Assembly: GCF_000003815.2 (NCBI RefSeq)
Contig: NC_049995.1
Location: 10,616,468-10,680,467, forward strand
DNA length: 64,000 nucleotides
Source: Branchiostoma floridae
Taxonomy: Eukaryota > Chordata > Leptocardii > Amphioxiformes > Branchiostomatidae
Direction of reading: 5' to 3'
Shown: one piece after another, positions 12,425-27,100 of the stretch
Layout: each line of letters opens with the position of its first letter
Numbering within the stretch: position 1 is the stretch's first letter
Notes under the pieces: model-generated
Seen by the model: only the letters and a program-made list of their open reading frames with translations
Told to the model about the DNA's origin: nothing
Databases searched by the model: none
Program-made: the position numbers and the translations under genes

Positions 12425-15400
12425 CTGTTGAAGCATAAGCACAGATACACTTTGTTATACATTTTGAACTTTCCTGTTTGTGCTTGTACCATTAAAATGC
12501 CAATTTAGAATATACGTCTATGAACGATAGACATCCAGGCAAACAACATTTAAAGACATTCAATCTCTAGAACTGGATAAAAAATGGAGATTTACTTCCG
12601 ACAACGTAAAATATATGAAAATAGATTATAAACCAATATTTTTTAACATTTGCATCACAAAATGACCATGATGTACGTTACATATTATATTCTACTAGAA
12701 TAGATTTTCTGACCAAACGACTGCACTAAATAATTCTATGTTCTTCTAAACGACTTATTTCAATACATATTCATGCATTTAACATATGACAGCACAGTTT
12801 TTGAGGTTCACGATTATAAGTACGAATGCGCAGTGGAATACATTGTGGGTACTATAATTTCAAAGGCGAAGGCTCCTAAAATGTAACAGTTCTTGTCTTG
12901 TTTCCATTTGTATAACGATGTATAGATTTGTTTTGTTTATGTTTCGGGGGCATTCACCTTTGATATATTACCCACAATGCATGTCACTGTACATGCGTAC
13001 TTATAAGCGTGAATCTCTTCACTACAAAGTTTAGGACTTACCCAGGATAGACAGAACTACTATGCAGAAATCAAAAACGTTCCACGGTAACCGGAAGTAC
13101 TGGTTGCCCATCCCGATCAGCTTGACGATGGCTTCCAGGGTGAACAACCCCGTGAAGACGAGGTTAATGACCCACAGGACATGCGTGATGACCTCTGTCT
13201 GGTGGTAGTGTTCTATTGCCATGGCGACCATGTTCAGCCCGATGGCCCCCATGACCGCTATTTCCATTTCCTTGCTGAGGGCGAAATCAAAGATGGCGGC
13301 CCTCCACCTTATCTGGAATAAGACGTAAAATTCATCGTTATTGTTAAACACGATGACTCTGTTACATCATCACTTGTGTTAGCTTATTCCTTTAATTTTG
13401 CCCTTTGAGGTGTAGCTATAACCTGTTTAGCGATGGACGTTAATAGTGGTACATTTGTAAAATGGTAAAAAGAATGGTGCCCGCTATGATACAGTTTCTA
13501 CTGTCCAACGGTAAAAAAAACCGTACCCGCTATCGAATAATTTCCTACATATATTGTTCCTTCGCCAATATGATAGTATAAATCTTACACAAATGCAAAA
13601 CATATTTTGAGAATACCATGAAGCTGTGGGTAGCGTGGCAAATATGGCAGAAAGTTTTTGACGTTTCATTTGACTTATCCTTATTGAAAGGAGTTTATAG
13701 CGAAATAATAACCTGTTATGTAATGTTGTACATCTATCAACACTTCTCTATACAGATGCACCACATATACTGTAAATGCAGAAATGTTCGCAGTGGATCA
13801 CCGCGAACTTACATCCACCGCGAACGTTTTTCTATTATGGTATTAGTCTGCAGTGTATGGTGTTACCTCGAAATTAAAACCACCGCGAAAAGTCCTTTTT
13901 CCTGCTACCGCGAAATTAAATCCCCGCGAACTTAAATAAATTTACAGTACAATGTATCAATGAGAACAGTAATACCTTGGGTCGACTGACGATTTTTTGC
14001 GGCTTCTTGTCGCTGAGTTTCCTCAGCGTGTTGTAGTACTTCTTCTGGTTAGACGTCAGGAATATGTCCAGGTACCCCTCGCCTTCGTACTGTAAACACA
14101 ACGTTGTTGTTTTTGTTTGCTATTTTGTTTTGAATATAAACATATGAATATGAACATTATGTTATAATACACCTCGATATCAAAACGTTGTAATTGCTTA
14201 TCTCAGAAAGACAACGAACTGGGATTTTTGACACATTTGCATTGTCAAATGTTAAACCGCTTGCTACACAGTGAGGTGGCATCGCACTGCACTTACGGCA
14301 CCAGTACGGCGCTGCGGGGTTCGTTCACTGCAACACTGCTCTGTTATTTTCGCCGCTTTTTTTAAATTAAGGTGTTTCGGAATACGTATGACTTAGAAGA
14401 ACAAAATACACAAAACGTAAGAAAAATTCGTTCTTTATCGCTGAAATTCGTTATCTTACGAACCCCGCAGTGCCGCACCGGTGCCCCAAGTGCAGTGATA
14501 TACCACCTTTTGGGGGCAAATGGGCCGTGCAAATCTCTGTTTCTATAGCCCCTGGGCCACACAGGCCACAATAGTATAGTGGTAGGAAATGTAGTGTATC
14601 TAACTCCCATACACTTTCTCTTTTAAGTACTTAGTGCTCAATAGAGAATACAATTTGTACCATTTTTTCAAGTCTTTGGTTTCACCGGTACGGGGATGTA
14701 ATCTTGAACATTGCAAATGCAAACCGAACACTCTAGCCCCTAGGCCATTATACAAGTCCTTATATTTCCTTTATTACTTAAGAAAAATACGAAGACGCCC
14801 ACCTTTCTCTTGAGTGAGTTGAAGTTGTCAATGATGGCTCCGATGAAGAGGTTGAGCGTGAAGAAGGATCCAAAGATGGCGAACACGACAAAGTAGATGT
14901 ACATGTACGGGTTAGCCTCCCGGGACGGCTGCATGTCAACCTGATGATGGGCACAAAAATATATTATGATTTATCATATTTTAGTTTCGTGAATTAAAAA
15001 AAGACAGAATCTTATTATATATTATATATATCATAGAGAGAGTGGTGGGGATATAGATGGATAGAGATAAATAGACCGATATAGATTTAGATCTATTGAA
15101 ATTGCAATACTTGGCAATCCAGGCAACTTAGCTGATAGTGGGATATATACAAGATATATAGATAAGTAAATAGATAGAAGGAAAAGTAAAAATTATTCCT
15201 TTTTTGACAGGTTATCTATAGGGTTTGGAGCAAGGCAGTTAATACATGTATTGCGTAATGATCAGAGATCAGAGACACTACCAGCTTGAAGATCAGAGGT
15301 AAAGACATATCTGTATGGAGTTTCCATACTTCAGCAGAGTTGAAGCCATAGGATAACTTCCGATCTGCTAAGACTTTTACTTCATGTATCTTTGTTAACT

Positions 15401-18400
15401 ATCCCTGTGCAGAGACATGAGCCACTTCATTCCTCTTCCGGCAAAGCCTTAGGGATAACCATCGGTGACAACGACATTGGTATTGCTCGATGCAGGCGCA
15501 ATGATACAGAGTAAATCACCCTCCCACAGCGCCCGGGTCAGCCATTTTGACGCATTGCAGAGGACGATAACAAATCCTTCCACAAGCATCATCAACGCGT
15601 GGTCGTATTGATATGTGACAAGCTGGGATCAGTTTCCCTTCTGGCATTTAGCTCAACATCAATTACGATTTTCTCCATTTAGTTCAGGGGAACAGTTTAT
15701 CTCCGTGTGATGTGAGGATCAATATCTTATCACAGAAAACATGCAAAGCGAGTTCCCCATTTTCCAGGGACGCACTTTACGGGAATTCGACATGGTTCAT
15801 GAACCACGATTATTAAATCCCAGGGGAAGATTTTTGTTAAGTGCATACTTATTTAAAGAAAGAGTTGGGGCACCGTGTTCACATTAACCAAGACGTTTCT
15901 ATGAGATCATATCATCAGTATTTTATGTATTTTAGAATTAAACACGCAGGACCTGGTCCTCATTTTCTGGCAACGTACTCTAAAGGAATTCGACATGATT
16001 AATGAAGAATGGTTATTGAATCCCAAGGGAATATTTTGCCACGTACATACTAAGCTACATGATGTACAGAATGAGATGGCACTATTATAATTTTCACATT
16101 GACCAAGGTGTCACTGTGCTACGATATGTGAGCGTCAGTATCTTATCACAGAAAACATAGAAGGCCTGTTCCCTATTTCCGGTAACGCGCTTTACGGGAA
16201 TTTGATATGATGAATGAACTTTGATTACTGAATCCTAAGGGAAGATTTTGTTAAGTACATACTCAGCTAAATATTGTACAGAAATAGATGGCACTATTAA
16301 TTTTCACATTGAACAAGGTGTCTCTGTGCGTTGTGAGCATCAGTGTTTTATATATTACAGAATCAAACATCCAAGGCCTGTTCCCTATTTTCCAGGAACG
16401 CACTTTAAAGGAATTCGACATGTTTACATAATCCCAAGGGAAGATTTTACATACCGTGCTACATGAGTACAGAATGGGATGGTACCATTCATTTTCACAT
16501 TGACACTAAGGCGTCTCTCACAGTGTTATGATATGTGAGCATCAGTATCATATATATCACAGAAAACATGCAAGTTGAGTCCCCATTTTACAGGAACGCG
16601 CTTTACGGGAATTCGACATGATTCAAGAACTATGATTACTGAATCCCAAGGGAAGATTTTGTTAAGTACATACTGAACAATATGATAAAGAACGAGATGG
16701 TGCCATTCATTTTCACATTGACCAAGACTCTATGCTACATGTAAGATATGTGAGCATCAGTATTTTATCACAGAAAACATGCAAGGTGAGTTCCACATTT
16801 TCCAGGAACGCGCTTGATGGGAATTCGACATGATGAACGAACTTTGATTACTGTATCCCAAGGGAAGATTTTGTAAAGTACATACTGAGCTACATGATGT
16901 AGAGTAAGAGATGGTGCCATTAATGTTCAAGTTGATCAAAGCGTCTCTGTGCTATGTGAGCATTAGTATCTTATATATTATAGAAAATAGGCAAGGCCAG
17001 TTCCCATTTTCCAGGAACGCGCTCTACGGTAATTCTATATGAGAAATTGATCAATGTTCACATTGGCTAAGGCGTCTATGTGCTATGATGTGTGAGCACC
17101 GGTATCTTATCACAGAAAACATGCAGGGTGAGTTTCCCATTTTCCAGGAACGCACTTTACGGGAATTCGACATAATTCATGAACTATGATTACCCAGGCC
17201 TCAATCAGGCGACTGAAGATACATACAATGTACGTACTGAGCTACACAGAAATGGCTCAGTGACTCCATTAACTTGATATTGACTAAAAGTGATGTGAAA
17301 GATTCATATTCTGTCTAACAAAATGTACTGGTATCGCGTCTATAACATTTACCCAAGTAGACATACAACAAGTAAAACTTTTTTTAAAGGCCTAAAGACA
17401 CACACATACGTTATTATGGATCATTGATATTGATGTATGTTTCATACCGACTCAAACGTTCATTATTACGTCTCCCTCGAAGTCAAACCCAACCTGTTTA
17501 GAAATAGCCAACACTAGTATTAGATCTAGAATATTATTCATAACTGTCCATTGTCACTTGTATATCTATTATGTTTATACTATGTACTTGCAATTAGCCC
17601 TCGGGCACGAACTTGCAAATAAACTTCTTTATCATGGGATATTTCTCAGATACATTCAAATATCTATACATCGGAAAGAGATAAATGATAAATGTATTTG
17701 TTATCAAGATAGTGAATGAATCTATACGTACCCCTCTGACGTCCACTGCATCGTGCATGATTTCTATCCAGCCTTGAAACGTTGCCTAAGGGAGAGATAC
17801 GGCACTCTGTTAGTAAATATGTAACTTTTCATTATATGAAGATATGGAAAAATTGGAAATGGAATACGTATATACACAGAAAATACTACTTTGCTGTAAA
17901 CTTCTACATCCATCACAGTTGGGTGAATTGATTGTGCCAATAACCGAATAACACGAAAAGTGCACATAGAGATAAAACAATCCAACACGAAAGTAAGAGT
18001 TCAACATCATTAATATAATTTTATTTATTTATTTATAGACACCAGTCCTGTCCACATTTTACTTCTATACACATGGTACTACAGCAAAACAGAGGTATCT
18101 TCTGAGACAGGCTTATAAAGGTATTAACATCAACTTTTACACTTACTTGTGTGTAGGAGAATAAGGGTAGTGTTGAATAGTAAAGAAGCGCTAATGTAAA
18201 TATTCCAGCAAGTTATATGCCTGTCACATTATCCACGATCTTTGGGCGTATTGATGGAAGATCGGTCATATTTAAGATCGACAGAGGGTTGTGCGTATTT
18301 TTCACCTGAAAACCTGTCACATATAAGCCATACTTTGTACATTGTACAATTGTTGTGCAATAAAGTTATTATTATAAGCAAGGCCCGGGCTCGGCCGCAG

Positions 18401-21154
18401 AATCGTTGTCCGATCGATTTTCGCCAAATGTGACAGGGGTATCAACATGTTGGAATCTAGTAATTCATATGTCTATGGCATGGGAGTGTTCGCATTGTAA
18501 ATAGCTTACAACGTTTTTGCAATTATCTGTAAGTTATAACTTGTGGATAAAAATGTGGAGGTCAATAATTACCACTTGGAAAAGGGCCAACAGCGCCGCC
18601 CCCACGTTATCGAAGTTGACCTTGGAGTTGATCCAGGTGAAGTTGCCGGTGACGCAGGCCGTCTTGTCGTTGATGAGCGTGGCGGGGATCCTCTCCCCCT
18701 CGTGGTCCAGGCACTTGAAGAACTGCCCGGAGAACAGCTGGACGCCCATGATGCCGAAGATGAGCCAGAACACCACGCAGACCAGCAGGACGTTGAAGAT
18801 GGCGGGTACTGCGTGCAGCAAGGCGCTCACCACCACCTAAGGCAAAGTTGTTGTTTTTTTCTAATTTGATCTATTCGGCTGTACAATCATGAGAAATGCA
18901 GCCAGGGCTACCCAAGTAGCCAAAGGCTATTATCCAGGGCTAGCCCTTGCATAATACAATATACAATAACAGCGTTACGTTCACCGGTACATGAGGGTGT
19001 TTTTCGAACTAGGTTACACAGACAACGCAAGATACGGATAACTTTGACTAGAGAGACGATCTGTGTTTACAAGCTAGACTAGCAGTCGCACTATCAGAGA
19101 TACTCTATCTATGATAGCTGTCGTTACTATCTGTGATATTCAGTCTATGATATATAAGTAACATTACGAGATTATCTATATAGGGATATTTTGATTGTGA
19201 ACGCTATAATATATACATCATTACAAAAATCATCATCATCATCAACTCTAGACTCCATAGCAGGCTCTCTGTGTCTTTTGCTCATAATACACTTTTGCTG
19301 GCTATTTCATTTTGTACTAGGTTGCTTGTAAAACTGGGCCTAATGACCTTATGCTAGGCCTATAGGATCCCGTATTGACTCTTAAATCCTGTCAGTTTTG
19401 GCTTCTAAAGTCGACTTGACGAATGAGACCATTACTAATTTCTCTTCCTGTATAAAACTGCATTTCAAACTTCTCACCTTCATGCCTTGCCATCTAGAGA
19501 TAGCCCTTAGCGGCCGCAGCGCCCGGAACACTCTCAGGGACCTCACAGCCGACAGGTTTGCCGACTTGGTGGTGGACTCCAGAGCTATGCTGAACAACGA
19601 AACCTTCAAGACAGAACCATTTTACATGTTATAGAGTGTAAAGTCAGGCCTTGCCTTTACACACAGTTACATTTCTTTCAGCTTTTATAAATCATATTGC
19701 ATGTTTATCGCAAAATTCATACTACCTTCCATACCCTTGTTACCTATTGACAGTGCAGTATAACAAGAAGATATAGTAAAGGAAAGTGAAGAATTCCAAC
19801 GTTGCTGTGTAGCATAATCTCCAAGCAGATCTTGCGGTGGCATGAGATAGTATCATAAGCTGAGGAAGGGGTTTAGCCGGCGTGGTGGACTAAAACTCCT
19901 CTGCCGGCTAAACTCCTTCCCCAAGCTTATGATACTATATTATGCGACCGCAAGATCTGCTTGGAGATTAGTGTAGTAGTATTTCCACATAGTGGCGGTG
20001 ATGATGTAATGGGCTCACCATTCTGCTTTTGGGTAGCGGCCACCAACCAGTTGTCAGCCAATCACAAAATTGCCTTAAACTTGCCTTTAGGTGAAAGTGA
20101 TTGGCTAATACCAAATGGGGCAAGCTTATTGATACCAACGACATTTTTTTAAAAGACCTATTGTTTGGACAGTTCTAACGTTGTGTCTGTTGACGCTTTG
20201 CATCGCTATGCTGAAAGTCCAGAATATAGAGAATTTGTAATGTGAACACTGATTGGTTTGTGCCAAATAATGCCAGCGCATTTATATTTATAAACGAGAC
20301 GTAAAAAGGCAGGTAAGTGGGCCGATTTCAGAGTATGTAGGCCGCACGGTGGCTCATAGATAGTAGGAGGATGTGTAGCACTATACAGAGTAGAAACACA
20401 AATAGCTATCCTTAGCGGTATCTCTATTTCATATAATGAAATACTACTAACACTACTACTGTCAATTAGTAGTGTAGTGGTACCCTCCAAGAAGTGGTTG
20501 GTGGGGAAAATCGTGAACCTTTCCTTATTTGTCGTCTTTTTTGAGGCTGATGGAAAAGGTCACGATTCTCCCCACCAACCTCTGCTTCGAGGGTAGGGTA
20601 GTAGTAGTATTTCATTATATGAAACTTAACATGTAACTTGACATAGCACAGAGCAACAAGAACAGTCGGAAACAAGGCTAAAGGGGATACAGACAGCAAC
20701 ACACACACACAGACAGAGCAGAGGGAGTTTGCAACTGAAACAAGAGCTACAGTAATTAAGATAGGAAAGCAAGAGTCCTACCGTCTAGAAAAAGCGAGAC
20801 AAATGGCGGTATACATACGGGTAGACCTACCGCAACCACGACACAGTCAAGAACACACCACCCATTGGTGAAATATTTGACAAAGCCGTAAGCTATCCAT
20901 TTTAGAAGCATCTCAATGAGAAAAATAAGGGCAAAGATGATGTCCAGTATGGCCAACACCTTCTGTAGGGTTGGTCTGGTGTCCAGATAGATGTCATCGA
21001 ATGCCTGTAAAAGGGAAAATGGTGAAATATATTAATAGTCACATACCTCAGGATTACAATTGACTTAAGCCGTAGTATCAATCATATCTCTCTATAGTGT
21101 ACTTATTTAGGCAAGAAGAGTATGTGTCCGTGTTTTCTTGTTTGTGTACGTGTA

Positions 21155-21197
<43 letters not shown>

Positions 21198-24100
21198 GTG
21201 TGCGCGTGTGTGTGTGTGCGCGGTGTGTGTGCATGCATGTGTGTGTGTTTCAAGGCAGCATGACTAAAGAAGCTGTAGATTGCGGTTAACGCAAGTAAAT
21301 CAAGCCATGCCAGATCTGAAAAACATTATATGAAACACTAATATAGCAGTGTCTAAAATCTGTGGCTAGAGTTTGACATATAACATAACCAGCAAAAAAA
21401 TACGCGTCACATCATTGTTACTAAACGTTTGCAAATTAAAAACCAATCTGCATAGAAGCATGACACACTTACCAGTAATATACTGCTGGCTAAGATGATG
21501 ACTAAGATAAAGCCCTCAAAGATGTTATTGTCTACGATCTTGAGGGTCTTTAACCTAAACTTGGCCCAGTATCTCCCAAACTTGCTCATGCTGAACTTCT
21601 TCCAACACCGAAGTCTCATAATGACCGAAGGAAAACAGTCCTGTACGCTGTGGTCACTCTTGTCCGACACAAGGGACAATTTGGTGTGAGTTCTTTCGTG
21701 GAGGTATTTTAGAAGGTTCTTTCTGTCCACTGTTATGACGGAGTCGTCTTTCTGTTTCTTAGGGTTTCTGCAGCTGTTGAAGAGTCCGTTGAGGCCGAAG
21801 ATCTCCTTGAGCCTCTTCATGCCGTCTTGGATGCTGTTGGTGTTGTTCTCAAAGCTGCTGAGTTCCTCCGAGGCAAAGGAGCTCAAGAGCATTGCGACAA
21901 ACAGGTTCAGTACCTGGACATAAGATCGGAGATGACATCAACTTTTTTATTCACATATATCTATTGAGAATTTGGCAAAATGCACAGTGCCCATTAAAAA
22001 TCCTCTCCTCAAAACATCATTATAAAAATAATAATATAAACATTGACTACAAACACAAGTCTACATACATAAAAATCCATCTATAGGATGGATATATAAT
22101 GGTAATGTAAACGCAGACAAGACAAATGACGAAATTGTTTCCGTAAACCATGAACAATATCGAAACTGTAACTGTAAACGGTTATAAATCATTTTTTTAG
22201 AGTCAAACGTTTTGTAATGATTAAGTGACACAGGAAACGGCATAATGTTAAAACTACACAATGTCGTTTACTTCCTTCCTGATGCGTATGCGTTTTGGGT
22301 GGACTTTCTTGGTGGCGGCAAGCGGCACATTTACTACTGGTTGATACAATTGGAATAACGTTATCCTAGTGAGACACGATTTGACTTTATTGAATTGGTT
22401 TGAAATGTTGGAATGATATATTGTCAATCATGCATACAAACATACATCTAACATGTAATGTGATATTTCTTTCCACCCTCGGTATATAGTTATCAGATTG
22501 CAAAGTTGCGCCATTCACTCTCCCTAAGGTGTGCACAACATTCAATGACGTCATCATATAAACTCACCACAAAGTTCCCGACAGCCAGCGCGGCCACGTA
22601 CATGATGACGCAGCCGTACCCCGACACCGCCATGCAGTCGTACAGCGGCTTGACCCAGTCCCCACAGAGGACCCGGAACACCATCATGAAGGAGTGGTGA
22701 AAGTCCACAAAGTTCCACCTAGGAACTTCCTTCCCAGGTAACCTACGCAAACACACAAGAGAAAACAGCAAAATGTGACTATGACTTCTTAGCATATCTG
22801 TATCTGTATCTATATCTATATTGCCGGTATAACCGCCGTTCGGCGTAACACACCAGCTTCGCAGGCACGCGGAGCGGCAGCAGCTGGTTATATTACACCG
22901 AACGACCCGTCACACCTAACTTTTGCACATCCATCTGCAAGCGTTCTTTAAAACTATCCAGAGAAGATGCCCCTACTGTACTTGGTGATAACAAATTCCA
23001 CTCAACTATAGTTCTGGGAAAGTACGAATTTTTGAACACATCAATCCTAGGTTGGCAACTCTGGTATTTGAAGCCATGACTGTTTCTTGTTCTTTAAAAG
23101 TTAGCCATTGCTGATATATGTCAAACAGTTTCCCCGTCGGAAGTGCACTTTCTTAGCATATAAAACTTAGCGATTGCTGATATTTTAAAATAAAACGTTA
23201 GATGCAAGCATCAGATTTGACTACAGTAAGTACCGTTATTTTTAACTACGGGAAGAAGGTACAGTGTACATTTCCGACGGGGGAACTATTTGACATATAT
23301 GTGTTTGTACCTATTAATCAAGATTTCCCGCCCTGTATATAATTTTTTAAGCCTTTAAAGCCAATGTTCCTCGGATATCTCTGGCTGAAAAATGGTCAAT
23401 CTGATGTATTTGATGAATTTTGTCATCAAGGCAGTTATTGGAGGTTATTATAAAACATTGCAATTTGGGATACCGTAAGTGTTTTCTCAGATTTTTGTCT
23501 GACGAAGTGGATATGAATAAAGTCAAAGTCGTTTGCCTTGGTGGTATTTCATAGAATCCTATAAAAACTGTCTCTATATCTAAACATAGCTCCAGCCGTT
23601 TCCGTATTACAATACTAACAATATATGCATTATTCGATTTCTATACAAGGGATATTCATTACTACCTAAAACAAAGGCTTACTTTCGGCGCTGAATAAAG
23701 CACATCACGACATTATTTCCCCAAAGATGTTACCTTAAATAGTTGTCTTTGTAATCCTGTCCGAACATCTGCATGCCCAACACACTGAAGATGTAGATGA
23801 TGACGACAAGGAGGAACGTAAGGCCCCCTACGTCCTGGATGCTGTTAGTGATGATGGTCAGGAGAAGCTGCATAGTCGGCCACGACTTAGCCAGCTTCAA
23901 CACTCTTGTCACTCGTGCCTAAAAGCCATGAAAAAAGACCTCAATACAACAAAGGGTATTGAATACATGTGCTAGTCATGTTAAAATCAACGGAAGGGTA
24001 ATGTGGTTTTCGACCTGTTTATTCCTTTTCTTTTTCTTCAGTTCCAAGTGTACGTAAATAATGCTAATGATATCATTCAGACGACTGTACCATGGTTACT

Positions 24101-27100
24101 GACAAAGTGTTACAATACATCATATAGCAAGTGACAGGACAGAGCTTGAGGGGCCGGTCACCATTATTATAATACATGTACATAAATATGTTTGAGTTTA
24201 CTAAATAGTCATAGCAGTAATTTGGCAGGAGTAGGTAAGGCTAGACGATATGAAGTTAATATCATCATTATCATATTATAGTTATACTATCATGTCTTAT
24301 ATAGTCTTATTTAAAAAGAGGGTATGTCGTTCCGTAAGGGGCGGTATAACCCCAACTGTGCGCTATAACCCCGTCCGTCGACTACACAGTACATGTTTCA
24401 GAAAGCTGTTGTACAACAGTACATGTTTCAGAAAGCTGTTGTACAACAGTACATGTTTCAGAAAGCTGGTGTACAACATGGTGACTTTGTGGTTATTATG
24501 AATAGGCTGCCTTATAAGACTAGCTAACTGTAGAACAAATTACCAATGCAATAATCATAAACAACACTTCAAGTCATACCTATTACTACTCAGATATAAG
24601 GAAAATACTTCAATGCTTTTACTTATCTTAAAAACACCTCTTTTTGATATTCGTAGATATTTACTGACCAATCTAAAGGAGCGTAGTACAGACAGCCCTT
24701 CAACTCCTTCTAGTCCCCACTCTATCAGACTGATGAACACGATGCAACAGTCAAAAACGTTCCAGTAGTCCTGAAATACAAGGAGTTTACTTAGTCAATG
24801 ACACTGTTTTATAGTCAAGCTTACAGTATTACATATGTATACTAATGCAATGGATCGAAATAATGAGCTAGGGGTTTTGGAAGTACTAGCATGTGAAGGG
24901 GGTAAGAGTAGTCGATACATTTGCTATTATACCTGTCTATGCCGTGTCTTCAATCTACGGAACACAGTGCCATCCAATATCAAATCTTTGCCCTGCCCTT
25001 CTAACTTCGGAAAGGCAATCCACCATTTGTTTGTGAATTGAATTAATGGTTATTTTGTCAACAATGTGCAATAATGTAGGTAAAGTAGTGACATTCCTAA
25101 AGTTGATCTTTTTATGATTTACCTGAAAGTACTTCTTTGGAGTCCAGGCCATCATCTTCAACAGCACCTCCGCCGTAAAGATCGCCGTAAAAATCTGGGC
25201 AAACAAAATGTAATCTTGCTATTACAGATTTGTTGTGTGATCAGTGCGCACTATGATCTTTTAAATTTACATAACTAGACATAAAATCACACACTGTGTT
25301 GTCATAGGCTGGAAATCTGATTAAATTGTCATGTGACAATAACTTTATGAAAATCTGTGATACTATCTACCCCTATATTATATTCATGTATTGATAATGA
25401 CCAAAATCTTGATTTTCTGTTCGTCACCAACAATCTCGCAAAAATCTCGCTTGGCACGAGATTTCTCGCGTCTCACGATGTTTCCCACTTAAAATACCCA
25501 CCTTGTTACCGTCGTCTAGCGTCTTTGCCAAGCCAGCTCTGACTCAGACGCTACCAACGTCTCATCTGTCAACGTTACCAACGATCTCGCGAGAATCTCG
25601 CATGGCACGAGATTCTCGCCAACTCTCGCGGCGTGTCCTTACCTTGTTCCCGTCGTCCAGCGTCTTTGCCAGGCTCTGACTCATCCCATGGTACCAACGA
25701 TCTCGAGAGAATCTCGCATGGCACTAGATTTCTCGCGATAATCTCACATGGCACGAGATTCTCGCAAACCCTCGCGGTGTTTCTTACCTTGTTCCCGTCG
25801 TCCAGCGTCTTTGCCAGGCTCTGACTCATCCCGTGGTGGTCCACCGCGAGGAACCCCGTGTTGATGAGGATGCAGATCATGATGAGGAAGTCGAAGAGAG
25901 GGTCTGACACCACCCTGTCGACGTAGTGCTGAAACTTGCTCCAGCAACTGGAGGTGCAGCAGACCCACTCACAGCAGTAGTCGAACAGGAACGAGACACA
26001 CTTCTCCTTCTTTATCTTCAGAGCTCGGCAGCACTTCCCATCGGTGGAATCTCCTGTAATGAAAATAATAATAACATAATTTTTTTCCAACAGAAAAACG
26101 CACTGCAGTTCAAAACAGACCCAAATCTACACCACGTCCTCTCTTCCGTAAGAGCCAACGCCCTCTCTTCCCCTAGAGCTCACTTAAATAAAAAGACCAC
26201 CAATATTTTCGTTACCAAGCACGTTATAGACGATAATATTTTGTCTCTGCGTGTAACAGGGTGCACTTTTTGCCAGTGTTACTAGTTGGCGCGGGTGTAC
26301 CAATCACTCCTTACTAATATACTGTTACAGTATTACTTGCTGTCTATGACCAACCGTATATTCGTTTTCTTTGTACGCTTGACCACATATTAAAGGTCCA
26401 TCAATTTTATCTTTATCTAAATAATCTTTGGTGACATCAATCCATTCGAACAATAAAAACCAATTGAAGACATTTGTTATATTCCCTTGTGTAGAATTTC
26501 GGTTGTCAGTTATTTCTTCATATTTTCATGCAGCCGCAATACGTTTATCGCTTATATATATAATCACGACTTTCCAGCAATGCTAAGCTGGTAAAATGGA
26601 GTATTGAAAGGGCCATTCATTTTCTGTGTTATACTAGTCATTTCGGACAGACACCAGCGACGTAGACAGATGCCATTAGCTAGACGTATTCACAAGAGGG
26701 CGCATTTAACGTCATTAATCCTCAGCCTCAGACATTGATTAATCTTAAGCCCCGGTTACACATAGCCGAATTCGGCTCACTAGCCGACCTCCAGCCGACC
26801 CAGGTTGGCAGCAGTTCGGGAGCAGTCTGGCCACACCTATTCTTTAGTGCCGAGCATGTCCCGAACATGTCCTAACCATCTCTTGACCAGTACATAACTT
26901 AATTCCGACTGAAACTTTCAAAATATTCGGATGGCGCAGCCGTACACCAGCCGACTGGGACAAATTCCAGTTGACCACAGCCGACCTAGCTCCCGAATCA
27001 CTCTAACCATAGTCGGGAAAGAGTCGAGAGGCCATGTTCGGCTATGTGTAACCGAGGCTTAACCAACTGAGCAGTTGTTCAAATCAAATTTTTTACTCTC

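Larger units (their letters stand above)
14941..17731 (-). other. Nav intron 19
   Basis: Mostly a roughly 205-bp tandem array (15650-17190). It is flanked by a GATA-rich AT stretch near 15010-15180 and a dispersed repeat at 17470-17625. No coding sequence was recognised. Confidence 0.65.
19604..20830 (-). other. Nav intron 16
   Basis: Holds two separate fold-back elements (19814-19970 and 20427-20624). A short inverted repeat around AGCCAATCAC and GTGATTGGCT lies near 20055-20110. Confidence 0.6.
22743..23733 (-). other. Nav intron 13
   Basis: Contains a non-LTR retrotransposon tail (22796-23080) and a fold-back element (23114-23301). Confidence 0.6.

Noticed and set aside
12019-12438. Plus-strand frames of 128-139 codons over Nav exon 23
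   Set aside because: Antisense to a strongly conserved channel exon. Their composition reflects the reverse complement of the S4 region.
24669-24770. Alternative earlier donor in exon 12 (GTACTA within the SVLR codons)
   Set aside because: It would delete much of the S4 start. The GTCAGT donor keeps the conserved SVLRSFRL.
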